A stretch of 64,000 nt of DNA from Pacificoceanicola sp048553275 (GTDB lineage: Bacteria > Pseudomonadota > Alphaproteobacteria > Rhodobacterales > Rhodobacteraceae), in contig NZ_JBLZMW010000008.1 in NCBI RefSeq assembly GCF_048553275.1, positions 62,001 through 126,000 of the forward strand. The letters are read 5' to 3'. Positions 17,860 to 27,156 of this stretch are shown here, piece by piece. Position numbers and translations under genes: made by a program. Within the stretch, counting starts at the first letter, position 1. Each line of letters opens with the position of its first letter. The notes beneath the pieces are model-generated. The model did not search any database. It saw only the letters and a program-made list of their open reading frames with translations, and had not been told where the DNA came from.

Positions 17860-17893
17860 ACCGGGGGCGGTGTCTGACGAAGCCGCCCCCGGT
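17860..17893 (+). terminator. candidate hairpin terminator after ald
   Basis: Stem ACCGGGGGCGG / CCGCCCCCGGT with a 12-base loop, 38 bp after the ald stop. There is no T-run behind it, so termination is likely but not certain. Confidence 0.45.
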
Positions 17894-17964
17894 ATCGTTG
17901 CGCCATCAAGATCCTCGGGGGAAGCCCCCGGACCACAGTCCTGTTTCGGTAAACAGTCGCCTGA

Positions 17965-18852
17965 TCACAGAACGACGATGCCCGAGTGCTTGGCCTTGTG
18001 CTCCGGTTCGACGTGGATCGTGACCGTGCATTGGCTGATCTCCGTGCGCAGCGCCGCTTCGATACGGTCACAGATGTCGTGGGCGGCGTCGACGCTCATC
18101 TCTCCCGGAACGACGAGGTGAAATTCCACGAAGGTGGCGCTCCCTGCATGGCGGGCCTTCAGGTCATGGGCCTCGACCGCCCCATCGGCATTTTCGGCGA
18201 TAACGCTGCGCATCGCTTCAAGGTCCGCCCCCGGCACGGACTCGTCCATCAGCCCGCCGATCGAAACGCGGATCACCTGCCAGCCGGACCACAGGATATT
18301 GGCCGCCACCAACGCCGCGAGCGCCGCGTCGAGCCAGAGCCAGCCGGTGGCCACGGCGAGCAGCACACCGATCGTCACCCCGACGGAGGAGACCACGTCC
18401 GAGAGCAGATGCCGGCCATCGGCCATGAGCGCGGGCGAGCGCAGCCTGCGCCCCTGCCGGAGCAGGACCCAGCACCACGCGCCATTGATCACGGAGGCAA
18501 GGATATTCACGCCGAGACCGGGCCAGACCTGGATGTCGGGAGGCGGGCTGGTGAAACCGGTCCAGGCGGCGCGCAGGATGAAGATGGCGGCGATGACGAT
18601 CAGCACCCCTTCAAGCACGGCGCTGAAATACTCGGCCTTGTGGTGGCCGAAGGGGTGGCCCTCGTCCGGCGGGATGGAGGCGACATGGACGGCCCAGAGC
18701 GCAGCGATGGCGGTGGCGACGTTGACGATGCTTTCGAGCGCATCGGACATCAGCGCGATGGAGCCGGACAGCCACCACGCCAGCGCCTTGATCGCAAGCA
18801 CGACCAAAGCGACAGCGACGCTTCCGTAGGCAAGTTTCAGGGCGTGGGTCAT
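17965..18852 (-). CDS. cation diffusion facilitator (CDF) family metal transporter
   Basis: 295 residues with about six membrane spans. The segment LMSDALESIVN (about 34-44) holds the Asp of the CDF metal site, and HPFGHHKAEYFSA (about 67-79) and DGRHLLSDVVSSVGV (about 145-160) give the family's histidine/aspartate sites. The C-terminal cytoplasmic dimerisation domain ends at residue 295. It exports divalent metals such as Zn, Fe or Co by proton exchange; the metal cannot be read from the sequence. Confidence 0.92.
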   Translation of the reverse strand: MTHALKLAYGSVAVALVVLAIKALAWWLSGSIALMSDALESIVNVATAIAALWAVHVASIPPDEGHPFGHHKAEYFSAVLEGVLIVIAAIFILRAAWTGFTSPPPDIQVWPGLGVNILASVINGAWCWVLLRQGRRLRSPALMADGRHLLSDVVSSVGVTIGVLLAVATGWLWLDAALAALVAANILWSGWQVIRVSIGGLMDESVPGADLEAMRSVIAENADGAVEAHDLKARHAGSATFVEFHLVVPGEMSVDAAHDICDRIEAALRTEISQCTVTIHVEPEHKAKHSGIVVL

Positions 18853-18951
18853 CGGCGCGTCCTTGGTGTGCGGCTGCGTGATAGCCCCATGCGCCGCGCG
18901 CGGCAACCACGCAGCACCCGCCCCTGCGCCGCTTTGCCCATGACCCTTTGA

Positions 18952-18978
18952 AAAGGCCCGCCGGTTGGGCGGGCCTTT
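18952..18978 (-). terminator. rho-independent terminator of mscL
   Basis: Perfect 11-bp stem AAAGGCCCGCC / GGCGGGCCTTT with a short loop; on the minus strand it runs into TTTTC. It lies 22 bp after the mscL stop. Confidence 0.85.
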
Positions 18979-19000
18979 GGCTGTGTGTTCTTGGTGTGGA

Positions 19001-19429
19001 TTACTTGCGCAGCGAGTCGCGGATTTCCAGCAGCACGTCGAGCTCGGTCGGACCGGCGGGTTTCTCCTCGGCTGGCACGCCCTCTTCTTCGCGGATGGCG
19101 GTTTCCTTGATGCGGTTGACCATCTTGACCAGCATGAAGACGACGAAGGCGATGATCAGGAAATTGATGATCGCCATGACAAACCGGCCCACGGCAAAGA
19201 TCGGGGCACCGGCCTCTTCGGCGGCCGTGATGGAGGCGTAATCACTGCCGTCGAGCGCGTAGAACCAGCCCGAAAAGTCAATCCCGCCGGTAAACAGCGC
19301 GATGATCGGGTTGATGATATCACCGACCAGCGACGTGACGATGGCCGTAAAGGCCGCGCCAATGATGATACCGACAGCCATGTCCATGACATTGCCTTTG
19401 GCGATGAAGTTCTTGAATTCCTGAAGCAT
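19001..19429 (-). CDS. mscL: large-conductance mechanosensitive channel MscL
   Basis: 142 residues: the N-terminal amphipathic helix MLQEFKNFIAKGNVMDMAVG leads into TM1 (GIIIGAAFTAIVTSLVGDIINP), a periplasmic loop, TM2 (VMAIINFLIIAFVVFMLVK) and a charged C-terminal helix, the complete MscL plan. It forms a pentameric pressure-release valve in the inner membrane. The ATG at 19429 gives the conserved N-terminus; the longer open frame upstream is not conserved-looking. Confidence 0.97.
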   Translation of the reverse strand: MLQEFKNFIAKGNVMDMAVGIIIGAAFTAIVTSLVGDIINPIIALFTGGIDFSGWFYALDGSDYASITAAEEAGAPIFAVGRFVMAIINFLIIAFVVFMLVKMVNRIKETAIREEEGVPAEEKPAGPTELDVLLEIRDSLRK

Positions 19430-19569
19430 GAGTCTTCCCACTGTCCACAAAAGCGGTGCATTGCCGCACATTGATCTTAACGTATCTGCGTCCATATCCT
19501 TCGGGAAATGCACGGGATACCAGTGGGAAAATGATTTCGGCTCTCCCCACTGGAGAAAAGGAACACGAA

Positions 19570-20271
19570 ATGACCGCTTTGACCGACCACCCCATCACCC
19601 GGCGCTGGCCCGCGCAACACCCTGAGCGCATTCAGCTGTACAGCTTTCCGACGCCGAACGGCGTGAAAGTGGCGATCGCGCTGGAGGAGCTTGGATTGCC
19701 CTACGAGGCGCATCGCGTCACCCTGTCGGATGCGGACGTAAAGTCGTCTGAGTTTCTGAGCCTCAATCCGAACAACAAGATTCCGGCAATTCTCGATCCC
19801 GATGGACCAGGCGGCAAACCGCTTGGCCTGTTCGAGAGTGGCGCGATCCTGATCTATCTCGCGGAGAAGACCGGGAAACTGATCGGCACGGATGCGGCGA
19901 ACCGGGCAGAGGTGCTCCAATGGCTGATGTTCCAGATGGGCGGCGTCGGGCCTATGTTCGGGCAGCTCGGGTTCTTCTGGAAGTTTGCGGGCAGCAAGAT
20001 CGACGACCCGCTTCCCCGCGAGCGTTATGTCGGGGAGGCGAAGCGACTGCTGAGCGTGGTCGAAGGGGCGCTTGAAGGAAAGATATGGATCGCCGGTGAC
20101 TATTCCATTGCGGATATTGCGCTGGCCCCGTGGTTGCGGGCCCTGGATTTTTATGGCGCGAAGGAGGTTGTCGGCTGGGACGAGCACCCCAATTGCGTGG
20201 CCTATATCACACGGTTCGAGGCCCGACCGGCGGTGCAGATCGGCCTGAACACACCGCCGCGCGAGGGTTGA
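19570..20271 (+). CDS. glutathione S-transferase family protein (YghU/YfcG type)
   Basis: 233 residues. The N-terminal thioredoxin fold (about 18-100) has LYSFPTPNGVKVAIALEELG, which matches the Nu-class disulfide-bond oxidoreductases YfcG and YghU with their TPN motif in place of a Cys, then NKIPAILD and ESGAILIYLAEKTG. The C-terminal helical domain completes the GST fold. Likely a cytosolic glutathione-dependent disulfide reductase. The ATG at 19570 has AAGGAA before it. Confidence 0.9.
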   Translation: MTALTDHPITRRWPAQHPERIQLYSFPTPNGVKVAIALEELGLPYEAHRVTLSDADVKSSEFLSLNPNNKIPAILDPDGPGGKPLGLFESGAILIYLAEKTGKLIGTDAANRAEVLQWLMFQMGGVGPMFGQLGFFWKFAGSKIDDPLPRERYVGEAKRLLSVVEGALEGKIWIAGDYSIADIALAPWLRALDFYGAKEVVGWDEHPNCVAYITRFEARPAVQIGLNTPPREG

Positions 20272-20354
20272 CCAGGAGCAGAACGGGCGACTTTGCCGCA
20301 GGCCGCATTGCGGATCAGCGCGGTCGTGCAGGCGGTTGCGGCAAAGTCACCTGA

Positions 20355-20789
20355 TCATCGGAAAGCCCCGTCCCGCCAGCGGATCGCCCAAGGCCCACCA
20401 CCATGGGCATAGCCGCTGATAAGCGGAGGCGTCGCATTCCGGTTCACGGTGACGCCACCGCCCAGAAAATCCGTCGTCAGGGCAAGCAGATTGCCCCGGC
20501 GCAGATAAATCCGCACCGTGCAGACCTGCATCCCGCAGAGCATGCTTCGGCCATACGGCGCGCTTCCGGTGCGGCATTCGATCATTTCATGCGCGATGAG
20601 CAGATCCTGCCGCCCGTCCGCGTCCAGATCCGCTTCGATCACCGTGCCCGGTGCCGCTGTTCCGCCCGCGCCGCCGCAGGCCTCCACGAGGTTCTGTCGC
20701 AGCAGGTACTGCGCCGCGTTGCTGGATTGGGCGGCTGCCGGCTGAGACAATGCGGCGGTCAGCAACAAGGCAAGAGAGACTGCGCGCAT
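20355..20789 (-). CDS. secreted hypothetical protein
   Basis: 144 residues with a signal peptide (about 1-21, cut at AAAQ/SSN). The mature part holds four Cys residues in spaced pairs and ADLDADGRQDLLI, a calcium-binding-like D-x-D-x-D-G loop as in FG-GAP/EF-hand-like repeats. No function is recognised. It shares one base with the stop of the gene upstream (TGATG), so the two are coupled. Confidence 0.7.
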   Translation of the reverse strand: MRAVSLALLLTAALSQPAAAQSSNAAQYLLRQNLVEACGGAGGTAAPGTVIEADLDADGRQDLLIAHEMIECRTGSAPYGRSMLCGMQVCTVRIYLRRGNLLALTTDFLGGGVTVNRNATPPLISGYAHGGGPWAIRWRDGAFR

Positions 20790-21238
20790 CACCCCGGCAG
20801 CTTCCCTGTCAGCACATAGGCGAGGATCTCCGCCACCTGCTGCGGTGTGCGGCACATGGCAAGCGCCGCGGCGTCGACCTCCTTGAGCGCGTGGTCATGC
20901 TCTGGCTGTTGCAAGATAATCAAGGACTTGCCCAGCGCCGCCGCAAAGCCGGCATCAAAGGCGGCGTTCCATTGCTTGTACTTTTCGCCAAAGCGCACCA
21001 CGACCACATCGGCATCCTGAATGCCCTTGCGGGTGCGGATCGCGTTGACCATGGCGCCCTTGTGATCGTGCCAGTACTTGTCTGGCTCCTCGCCAAGGAT
21101 CGCCACACCGCAGTCGTCGCTGGCTGCGTGATCGGTCACCGGCGCTGAAAAACTCAGGTCGAGCCCCTGCGATGCTTCGATGATCTGCTCGCGCCAATCG
21201 GTGTGTATCTCACCGGAAAGATAGACTGTCAGGCCCAT
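20789..21238 (-). CDS. YtoQ family protein
   Basis: 149 residues starting MGLTVYLSGEIHTDWREQI, with PVTDHAASDDCGVAILG, DADVVVVRFGEKYKQWNAAFDAG and ALKEVDAAALA, the pattern of the YtoQ family. The fold resembles nucleoside 2-deoxyribosyltransferases, but no activity is known to me. Cytoplasmic by sequence. Confidence 0.85.
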   Translation of the reverse strand: MGLTVYLSGEIHTDWREQIIEASQGLDLSFSAPVTDHAASDDCGVAILGEEPDKYWHDHKGAMVNAIRTRKGIQDADVVVVRFGEKYKQWNAAFDAGFAAALGKSLIILQQPEHDHALKEVDAAALAMCRTPQQVAEILAYVLTGKLPG

Positions 21239-21423
21239 GTCGTGCTCCTGTTACCAAGGTTTGCCGGGCAGCTCTGCCCGTTCGCCCGAACCATATGGCC
21301 CTGTGGCACAATGGCAAGGCCGGGTGCATTGACACATGTTCAGTCTTTACAGACGTGCTCCGAGCGGCATTGTATGCCGCCAGATTGACAGTATTGCGTG
21401 TGTGATTTCCCGAAGGTCGTCTT

Positions 21424-22410
21424 ATGGACACTGTTCAGCTTCCGATTGGATTGATTGATGCCGTTTCGAATGCGGCCTCCGAGGAAGAGCTTTTTCAGGC
21501 CACCGCGGATTGGCTGCCCGTCGCGATGGCTTCAAGCCGGGCCACTATTGCCCGAAAACAGGGCAATTCCCTGTTTGTGAAGAGCCTTTCCAGTCGCAGC
21601 ATTTTCGACACGGACCTTGTCTTGCCGCTCGACGGAAGTGGTTTTGCCTCAAAGGCTATCGCGCATGGAGGTCCGATGATGATCTCCGACCTGAGATTAC
21701 AGGGCCTCCCGCTCCATAAGCCCTTGGTCGATGCGGGGTATCGGTCGCTGGCCCTGGCACCGTTGATGTCCGGGGATCTCTGCCTTGGCACGGTGAATGT
21801 CCTGCACAAGACACCCAACCATTTTTCGGAAAGCGACGGTGTGCGGCTGTCCTGCATTGCCCGCTGGATCGCATCCCGGCTCCGGGTTCTGGAACAGCTC
21901 GATGAAATCCGGCATCTGAGTCAGACCGATATGTTGACCGGGGCCGCCAACCGCCGGGCCTTTATCGAGCGCGCGGCGGATATGTATTGGGCGTTTCGAA
22001 ATGGCGGCGCGCCGTTTTCGTTGCTGATGATCGACCTCGATCATTTCAAATCGGTCAATGACACCTATGGACACGCGGCAGGCGATGCGGTTCTGGCAAA
22101 TCTGGCGGCGCAATTCCGGAGTGCCATCCGCAAGACCGATCTGCTGGCCCGGCTTGGCGGTGAGGAATTCGCGGTGCTGCTGGGAAACAGTGACGCGGCC
22201 GAAGCACGCAAGGTGGCCGAGCGCATCCGCACCGTCGCTGAGCAGCAAATCGTGGCCTATGGGGACGAGAGCCTGCGTGTGACGCTGAGCATTGGGATCA
22301 CGGAAATCACCGGGCGCGACAGCAGCATTGACCGGCTGATGACCCGTGCCGACGAGGCGCTCTACAAGGCCAAGAAAGCCGGGCGCAACTGCGTGGTCCT
22401 GGCCGCCTGA
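21424..22410 (+). CDS. GAF-GGDEF diguanylate cyclase
   Basis: 328 residues. A GAF sensor domain occupies about 15-155. The GGDEF domain from about 165 contains the active GGEEF at 245-249 and an intact product-inhibition site RKTD at 236-239, spaced correctly five residues before it. It should make cyclic di-GMP and be feedback inhibited. No membrane span, so it senses a cytoplasmic signal. Divergent from ytoQ across a 185-base gap; no partner phosphodiesterase is nearby. Confidence 0.94.
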   Translation: MDTVQLPIGLIDAVSNAASEEELFQATADWLPVAMASSRATIARKQGNSLFVKSLSSRSIFDTDLVLPLDGSGFASKAIAHGGPMMISDLRLQGLPLHKPLVDAGYRSLALAPLMSGDLCLGTVNVLHKTPNHFSESDGVRLSCIARWIASRLRVLEQLDEIRHLSQTDMLTGAANRRAFIERAADMYWAFRNGGAPFSLLMIDLDHFKSVNDTYGHAAGDAVLANLAAQFRSAIRKTDLLARLGGEEFAVLLGNSDAAEARKVAERIRTVAEQQIVAYGDESLRVTLSIGITEITGRDSSIDRLMTRADEALYKAKKAGRNCVVLAA

Positions 22411-22430
22411 ACACGGGGCGGATATCGTCA

Positions 22431-22460
22431 AAAGGCCGGGCGTGTTTCCGCCCGGCCTTT
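22431..22460. terminator. bidirectional terminator
   Basis: Perfect 12-bp stem AAAGGCCGGGCG / CGCCCGGCCTTT with a short loop and T-rich sequence on both sides. It sits between the convergent diguanylate cyclase and the dehydrogenase genes and can serve both. Confidence 0.85.
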
Positions 22461-22504
22461 GTTTTCACGATCCAAATACCGCGCCGCCGCGCGTCCGTCT
22501 GGCT

Positions 22505-25012
22505 TCAGCCGTCCTTGCGGATGGTTTCGTTCTTCGGGTCATAAGGGCTGTCGCAGGTGACGGTCGCGTCCCAGAGCTGGTCCATGATCTTGACCTTGAG
22601 CTTGGTGCCTTCGACCGCCTGCTCGGGCTTGACGTAGCCCATGCCGATCGACTTCTCGAAGGCCACGGAATAGCCGCCGGAGGTCAGACGGCCCACACGC
22701 TCGCCGTCTTCGGTGTAGAGCACCTCGCGGCCCCACGGATCGGCGTCTTCCGGTCCGTCAATCAGCAGGGTGCAGCACTTCACCCGCACGCCGGTCTCTT
22801 CCAGCTTGTCCTTGCCGTAGAAGTCCTTGCTGAGGTCGACAAAGCGCGGCAGGTCGGCCTCAAGCGGGGTCGCGTCACGGCCCAGTTCGTTGCCGAACGC
22901 CCGGTAGGATTTCTCCTGACGCAGCCAGTTCTGCGCCCGCGCGCCGACCAGTTTCATCCCATGCTTTTCGCCCGCTTTCTCAAGCAGATCAAAGAGATAG
23001 TTCTGCATTTCGATCGGGTGGTGAAGCTCCCAGCCCAGCTCGCCGGTGTAGGCGACGCGGATCGCATTGACCGGGCACATGCCCAGTTCGATCTGCCGCG
23101 CGGAGAGCCACGGGAATCGCTTGTTCGACAAGGCGGTGTCCGGATCGGCGTCCTTGATGACCTCCTTGAGCACGTCGCGCGACTTCGGCCCGGCGATGGC
23201 GAAGACGCCCCATTGTGTGGTCACGTCCTGCAGGTCGATGCGGCCGAACTCGGCTTCTTTGTCCTCGATGGCCTTCTTGAGATAGTCGGCGTCATATTCG
23301 GACCAGGCCCCGGCGGAGACGAGGTAATATTCGTCGTCCTTCAGGCGCACGATGGTATATTCCGTGCGCGTGGTGCCCATCGCGGTCAGCGCGTAGGTCA
23401 GGTTGATGCGGCCCACTTTCGGCAGTTTGTTGCAGGTGAACCAGTCTAGGAAAGCGGTTGCGCCCGCGCCTTTGACGATGTGCTTGGTAAAGGCAGTCGC
23501 GTCCACAAGGCCGACGCCGGTCCGGATGGCTTTCGCCTCTTCCACAGCGTGTTTCCACCAGCCGCCCCGGCGGAACGAACGCGCCTGTGCGTCAAAGTCC
23601 TCGGGCGCGTCGACGGGGCCGAAGTAGTTCGGGCGTTCCCAGCCATTGACCCAGCCGAATTGCGCACCGCGCGCGGCCTGACGATCATAAGCGGGCGAGC
23701 AGCGCAGAGGGCGGCAGGCCGGGCGCTCTTCGTCCGGGTGGTGCAGGATATAGACGTGGCTGTAGCATTCTTCGTTCTTGCGGGCCGCGAATTCGGTGGT
23801 CATCCAGTTGGACGAATACCGCTTGGGGTCGAGCGAGGCCATGTCGATCTCGGCCTCGCCGTTCACCATCATCTGGGCAAGGTAATAGCCGGTGCCGCCC
23901 GCGGCAGTGATCCCGAAGGAGAAGCCCTCGGCCAGCCACATGTTGCGCAGACCCGGTGCCGGACCGACCAGCGGGTTGCCGTCGGGCGTGTAGCAGATCG
24001 GGCCGTTGAAATCGTCCTTCAGGCCGCTCTCGGCGCAGGAGGGCACGCGCTCGGCCATGGCCATGTACTGCTCGGCGATACGGTCGAGGTCGAGCGGGAA
24101 GAGATCGGCACGGAAGCTGTCCGGAACGCCATATTCGAAGCGTGCGGGCGCGCCGTGTTCATAGATGCCGAGGATCCAGCCGCCGCGCTCCTCGCGGGCA
24201 TAGGATTCATTGTCGGCGTCGCGCACGACCGGGTGCTCCGGGTTGCCCGCCTCGCGCCATTTGACCAGCTCGGGGTCCTTGTCCATGACGATGAAGGTGT
24301 GCTCGACCGGGATCGCGGGCATCTTGATGCCCAGGAGCTTCGCGGTGCGCTGTGCGTGGTTGCCCGACGCCGTGACGACGTGCTCGGCGGTGATCACCAC
24401 CTGCTCGTCGCTCGCGACGAGGTTGCCGCCCTTCTCCACCATCTTGGTGCAAGTGACTTCCCAATGGGTGCCGGTCCAGTGGAAAGCATCCGCCTGCATC
24501 TTGCGCACGATCTCGACACCGCGCTGACGCGCGCCCTTGGCCATCGCCTGCGTGACGTCGGCGGGGTTAATGTAGCCGTCTTCGGTGTGGTAGATGGCGC
24601 CTTTGAGGTCACCGGTTTCGATCAGCGGCCAGCGTTCCTTGATCTCGTCCGGGGTCAGCCACTCGTAGGACACACCGCAGGTTTCTGCGGTGGAGGCATA
24701 GAGCCTGTACTCGTCCATGCGCTCCTGGGTCTGGGCCATGCGCAGGTTGCCGACGACCGCAAAACCCGCGTTGAGGCCGGTTTCCTCCTCCAGCGTCTTG
24801 TAGAAGTCCACGGAGTATTTGTGGATGTGGGTCGTCGCGTAGGACATGTTGAACAGCGGCAGCAGTCCCGCCGCATGCCATGTACTGCCCGACGTCAGCT
24901 CGTCACGCTCCAGAAGGACAACATCGTCCCATCCGGCTTTGGCGAGGTGATAGGCAATCGAGGTGCCGACGGCACCGCCGCCGACCACGAGGGCTTTGAC
25001 GTGGGTTTTCAT
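22505..25012 (-). CDS. dimethylglycine/sarcosine dehydrogenase-type FAD oxidoreductase with C-terminal aminomethyltransferase domains
   Basis: 835 residues. The N-terminal DAO domain opens with ALVVGGGAVGTSIAYHLAKAG and VLLERDELTSGSTWHAAG, where His in the STWHAAG segment is the covalent flavin site in DMGDH/SARDH enzymes. A FAO central domain is followed by GcvT-like domains from about 430 (RTGVGLVDATAFTKH, YTGELGWELHHP, GARAQNWLRQEK). The reaction is oxidative N-demethylation of dimethylglycine or sarcosine with the one-carbon unit passed to tetrahydrofolate. Which methylamine is used cannot be decided. The ATG at 25012 directly precedes KTHVKALVVGGG. Confidence 0.9.
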   Translation of the reverse strand: MKTHVKALVVGGGAVGTSIAYHLAKAGWDDVVLLERDELTSGSTWHAAGLLPLFNMSYATTHIHKYSVDFYKTLEEETGLNAGFAVVGNLRMAQTQERMDEYRLYASTAETCGVSYEWLTPDEIKERWPLIETGDLKGAIYHTEDGYINPADVTQAMAKGARQRGVEIVRKMQADAFHWTGTHWEVTCTKMVEKGGNLVASDEQVVITAEHVVTASGNHAQRTAKLLGIKMPAIPVEHTFIVMDKDPELVKWREAGNPEHPVVRDADNESYAREERGGWILGIYEHGAPARFEYGVPDSFRADLFPLDLDRIAEQYMAMAERVPSCAESGLKDDFNGPICYTPDGNPLVGPAPGLRNMWLAEGFSFGITAAGGTGYYLAQMMVNGEAEIDMASLDPKRYSSNWMTTEFAARKNEECYSHVYILHHPDEERPACRPLRCSPAYDRQAARGAQFGWVNGWERPNYFGPVDAPEDFDAQARSFRRGGWWKHAVEEAKAIRTGVGLVDATAFTKHIVKGAGATAFLDWFTCNKLPKVGRINLTYALTAMGTTRTEYTIVRLKDDEYYLVSAGAWSEYDADYLKKAIEDKEAEFGRIDLQDVTTQWGVFAIAGPKSRDVLKEVIKDADPDTALSNKRFPWLSARQIELGMCPVNAIRVAYTGELGWELHHPIEMQNYLFDLLEKAGEKHGMKLVGARAQNWLRQEKSYRAFGNELGRDATPLEADLPRFVDLSKDFYGKDKLEETGVRVKCCTLLIDGPEDADPWGREVLYTEDGERVGRLTSGGYSVAFEKSIGMGYVKPEQAVEGTKLKVKIMDQLWDATVTCDSPYDPKNETIRKDG

Positions 25013-25135
25013 TGGGCAGGACTCCGCATGTTTCGAGGCTTCCATACCCTGTCGGACGGCCCGGACAAAGGGCCTGCCCGACCTGTCATTGTCGGAAAAC
25101 GACGCCGCTCCGCCGAAGCGGAAAAACCGCTGTGA

Positions 25136-25495
25136 TCAGGCGCTGCTGCCGGCTTCGGTCGCGGCGGTAAAATACGGCTGATCGTCGGTGCCATGTCCAA
25201 CCGCGCCCGCACCGGGGAACATCCCGGCGGCAACACCATCGGCCGGATTCATTTCATGGGTTTCAGGATCGTGGCGATCATCGGTCAAACGGTTGCGGCA
25301 CCCGGACAGCGGCACGAAATCAATGCCTGGCCCATGAACACAGCGGAGTTGCGGAACGGGATCACAGGTGAATTCCGGCCAATCCTGGCCATCAATCGAA
25401 ACGCTCGCAAGGCAGGTATCGCCATCCGGGAAAGCCATGACAGAATCACCGGCTTCATCTGTGATATCGGCGTCGCCTTTTGTCAGCGTCGCCAA
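25136..25495 (-). pseudogene. coding-like fragment, possibly a decayed or 5'-truncated gene
   Basis: A 119-codon open frame with codon use and amino-acid make-up like the real genes here (balanced Asp/Gly/Pro, four Cys, GDADITDEAGDSVMAFPDG). It has no ATG near its beginning, only a TTG at 25495, and the same frame is closed by TGA about 45 bases further upstream. It may be the tail of a secreted Cys-rich protein that lost its start, or a small gene with a TTG or internal ATG start (25438). No family is recognised. Confidence 0.4.
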
Positions 25496-25702
25496 GAACG
25501 GGCCCTGCGCAGCGGGTGAAGCATTGTTGTTTCAGGTAATGAAGTGTGTTGGGGCAAGGCGCCCGTTCCGAAAATCCTTTCGACGCTGAATGGGAAAGAA
25601 CACGAAGTGTCCTTGTTGGCGGCACAGTATTGGCAGCACATTCGTTGAATCATAGGCGGTATTCGCTCCCGGCTGTCGGCTGTCGGCCTGACAGTTCAGG
25701 CC
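25496..25702. other. gap, nothing recognised
   Basis: About 207 bases between the fragment and the next minus-strand gene. No terminator with a convincing T-run and no RNA was seen. Confidence 0.4.
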
Positions 25703-26674
25703 TCAATCAACCCACGCGCAGTACCGTTTGCCGTTCTTGTTGAGACAGACCTCCTGCTGACCCGATCCCTTGGCGCGGGAGGCCATGCGCTCAAGCTCGC
25801 GGTCGATCTTGCGGCGGTCTTCGGCGGCCTGCAGTCTCGCCTCATTTTGCTTGCGTCGCAGCTCTGCCGTCAGATCGGTCTGCTTCTCGCTCGCCACCGC
25901 GTGCGGAATATCGACCAAAGTGCGCAGTCCGGCGAAGTCGATCTTTTTCAGCACCTGTCCGACCTCGGAGATCGCGGCATTGGTCATGGCCCGCAGCTCC
26001 AGTTCCTCGCTGATCATCCCTTCGAGCCAGTAGCCGCGACCGTGCAATTCGCGCGTCCAGTTGTTGGTGCGCAGCCGGTTGAAAGCGACGCCGCTGTAGG
26101 CCGCAGCCAACGTCCCCGTGGAAAAATCGTTGTCCATCTGCATGGCGACAAAGGACGCGAGACCGCCGGAATTCGTCGGGTCGATGAAACGCGCCTTCAG
26201 AACGAGGATCTTGTCCCCCTTGAGGTAGACAGCCGCGCGGCGAGCGGCGCGTTTGTCCCGTATTTCTGCGAGCGTATCCTGCGCTGCGCTGATCGCCCAG
26301 CCCACGCGGTCCTTCTCGATCGCCCGCTGGGTGTCGCTCGGCTCGCCTTGCCAGTTATGCTGCTCTTTCAGCGCAATTTCATAAGACGGCGCCCAATCAA
26401 CGCGCTGCCATCCGGCGACGGAGTCGGGAAAATAGCTGTTGAGCGGACCGTCCCGCCGGGCTTCGAGCTGGGCACGGCGCGCCGCCGCCTTGCCGCGTTC
26501 CACGAAACTCTGGGTCCAGCCGGACAGGCCGAAATCAGATGTCGAAACGCCTGCGCGTATGGCCTGCTCATGGTAATCCATGAATGCAAAGCCGAAGAGG
26601 CCGATGATGATCGCGACAATTGAACCCGCGATATAATTGACAATCATACCATAGCCTGCACGGATCACGTCCAT
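25703..26674 (-). CDS. membrane-anchored hypothetical protein
   Basis: 323 residues. One membrane span near the N-terminus (about 10-32, MIVNYIAGSIVAIIIGLFGFAFMDY) leaves a large extracytoplasmic or cytoplasmic domain. The middle is mixed alpha/beta; residues 265-310 are charged and likely helical or coiled coil (LTAELRRKQNEARLQAAEDRRKIDRELERM written in parts), and the end is a Cys pair, CLNKNGKRYCAWVD. I do not recognise the family. It stands alone, 480 bases from mreB on the other strand. Confidence 0.75.
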   Translation of the reverse strand: MDVIRAGYGMIVNYIAGSIVAIIIGLFGFAFMDYHEQAIRAGVSTSDFGLSGWTQSFVERGKAAARRAQLEARRDGPLNSYFPDSVAGWQRVDWAPSYEIALKEQHNWQGEPSDTQRAIEKDRVGWAISAAQDTLAEIRDKRAARRAAVYLKGDKILVLKARFIDPTNSGGLASFVAMQMDNDFSTGTLAAAYSGVAFNRLRTNNWTRELHGRGYWLEGMISEELELRAMTNAAISEVGQVLKKIDFAGLRTLVDIPHAVASEKQTDLTAELRRKQNEARLQAAEDRRKIDRELERMASRAKGSGQQEVCLNKNGKRYCAWVD

Positions 26675-27156
26675 ACCCCTTTCAACCGGTCACTGCGTCT
26701 GTTTCCGCAATAGAAACCGATAAAAAGGCAAGAGCACGGCACGGCTCCGGCAATTTGGCGCAAATTTTCGGAACATACAGAGCAATTCCCGGCCAGATCG
26801 CGCGCCACCGGGTGCCGTCACTATCACGCCAGTCGGGCCGTTTCAGCGGTTTTTTCCCGGACGATCGCGGCCAGCGCGGCCGGTGCGGACCTTGCCAGGA
26901 TCGCGCCCCCTGCGGCCGCGGGGCGGCCAGATCGCGGGGCGTTGTCACTGTTTCGTGCTAACCGCATAATCTCCATTCCCAGCCCCCGCGAAAGGTGACA
27001 ATGCTGTTCAGTTCGAGCCGCGCCGCTCCCCTGCGGCGGTTTCACGCTGATTCGGACAATTCCGGGCCTTTTCCCTTAGGGGGCACGGCCCTATAAGGGC
27101 ACCCGGTCCGGACTTTGGGGAGTCGCGGACCCATCAGATTATGGGGCAGAGCTCGA
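26675..27156. promoter_or_regulatory. 482-base divergent gap upstream of mreB
   Basis: No gene is supported. Close to mreB (27062-27105) a nested hairpin can form: CCCTTA (27073-27078) with TAAGGG (27094-27099), flanked by CCGGG and CCCGG. This may be part of a structured leader of the rod-shape operon. The mreB ribosome site is weak. Confidence 0.45.

Noticed and set aside
23480..25135. Long plus-strand open frame (551 codons) opposite the dimethylglycine-type dehydrogenase
   Set aside because: Same kind of antisense shadow; the minus strand has complete FAD and GcvT domains.
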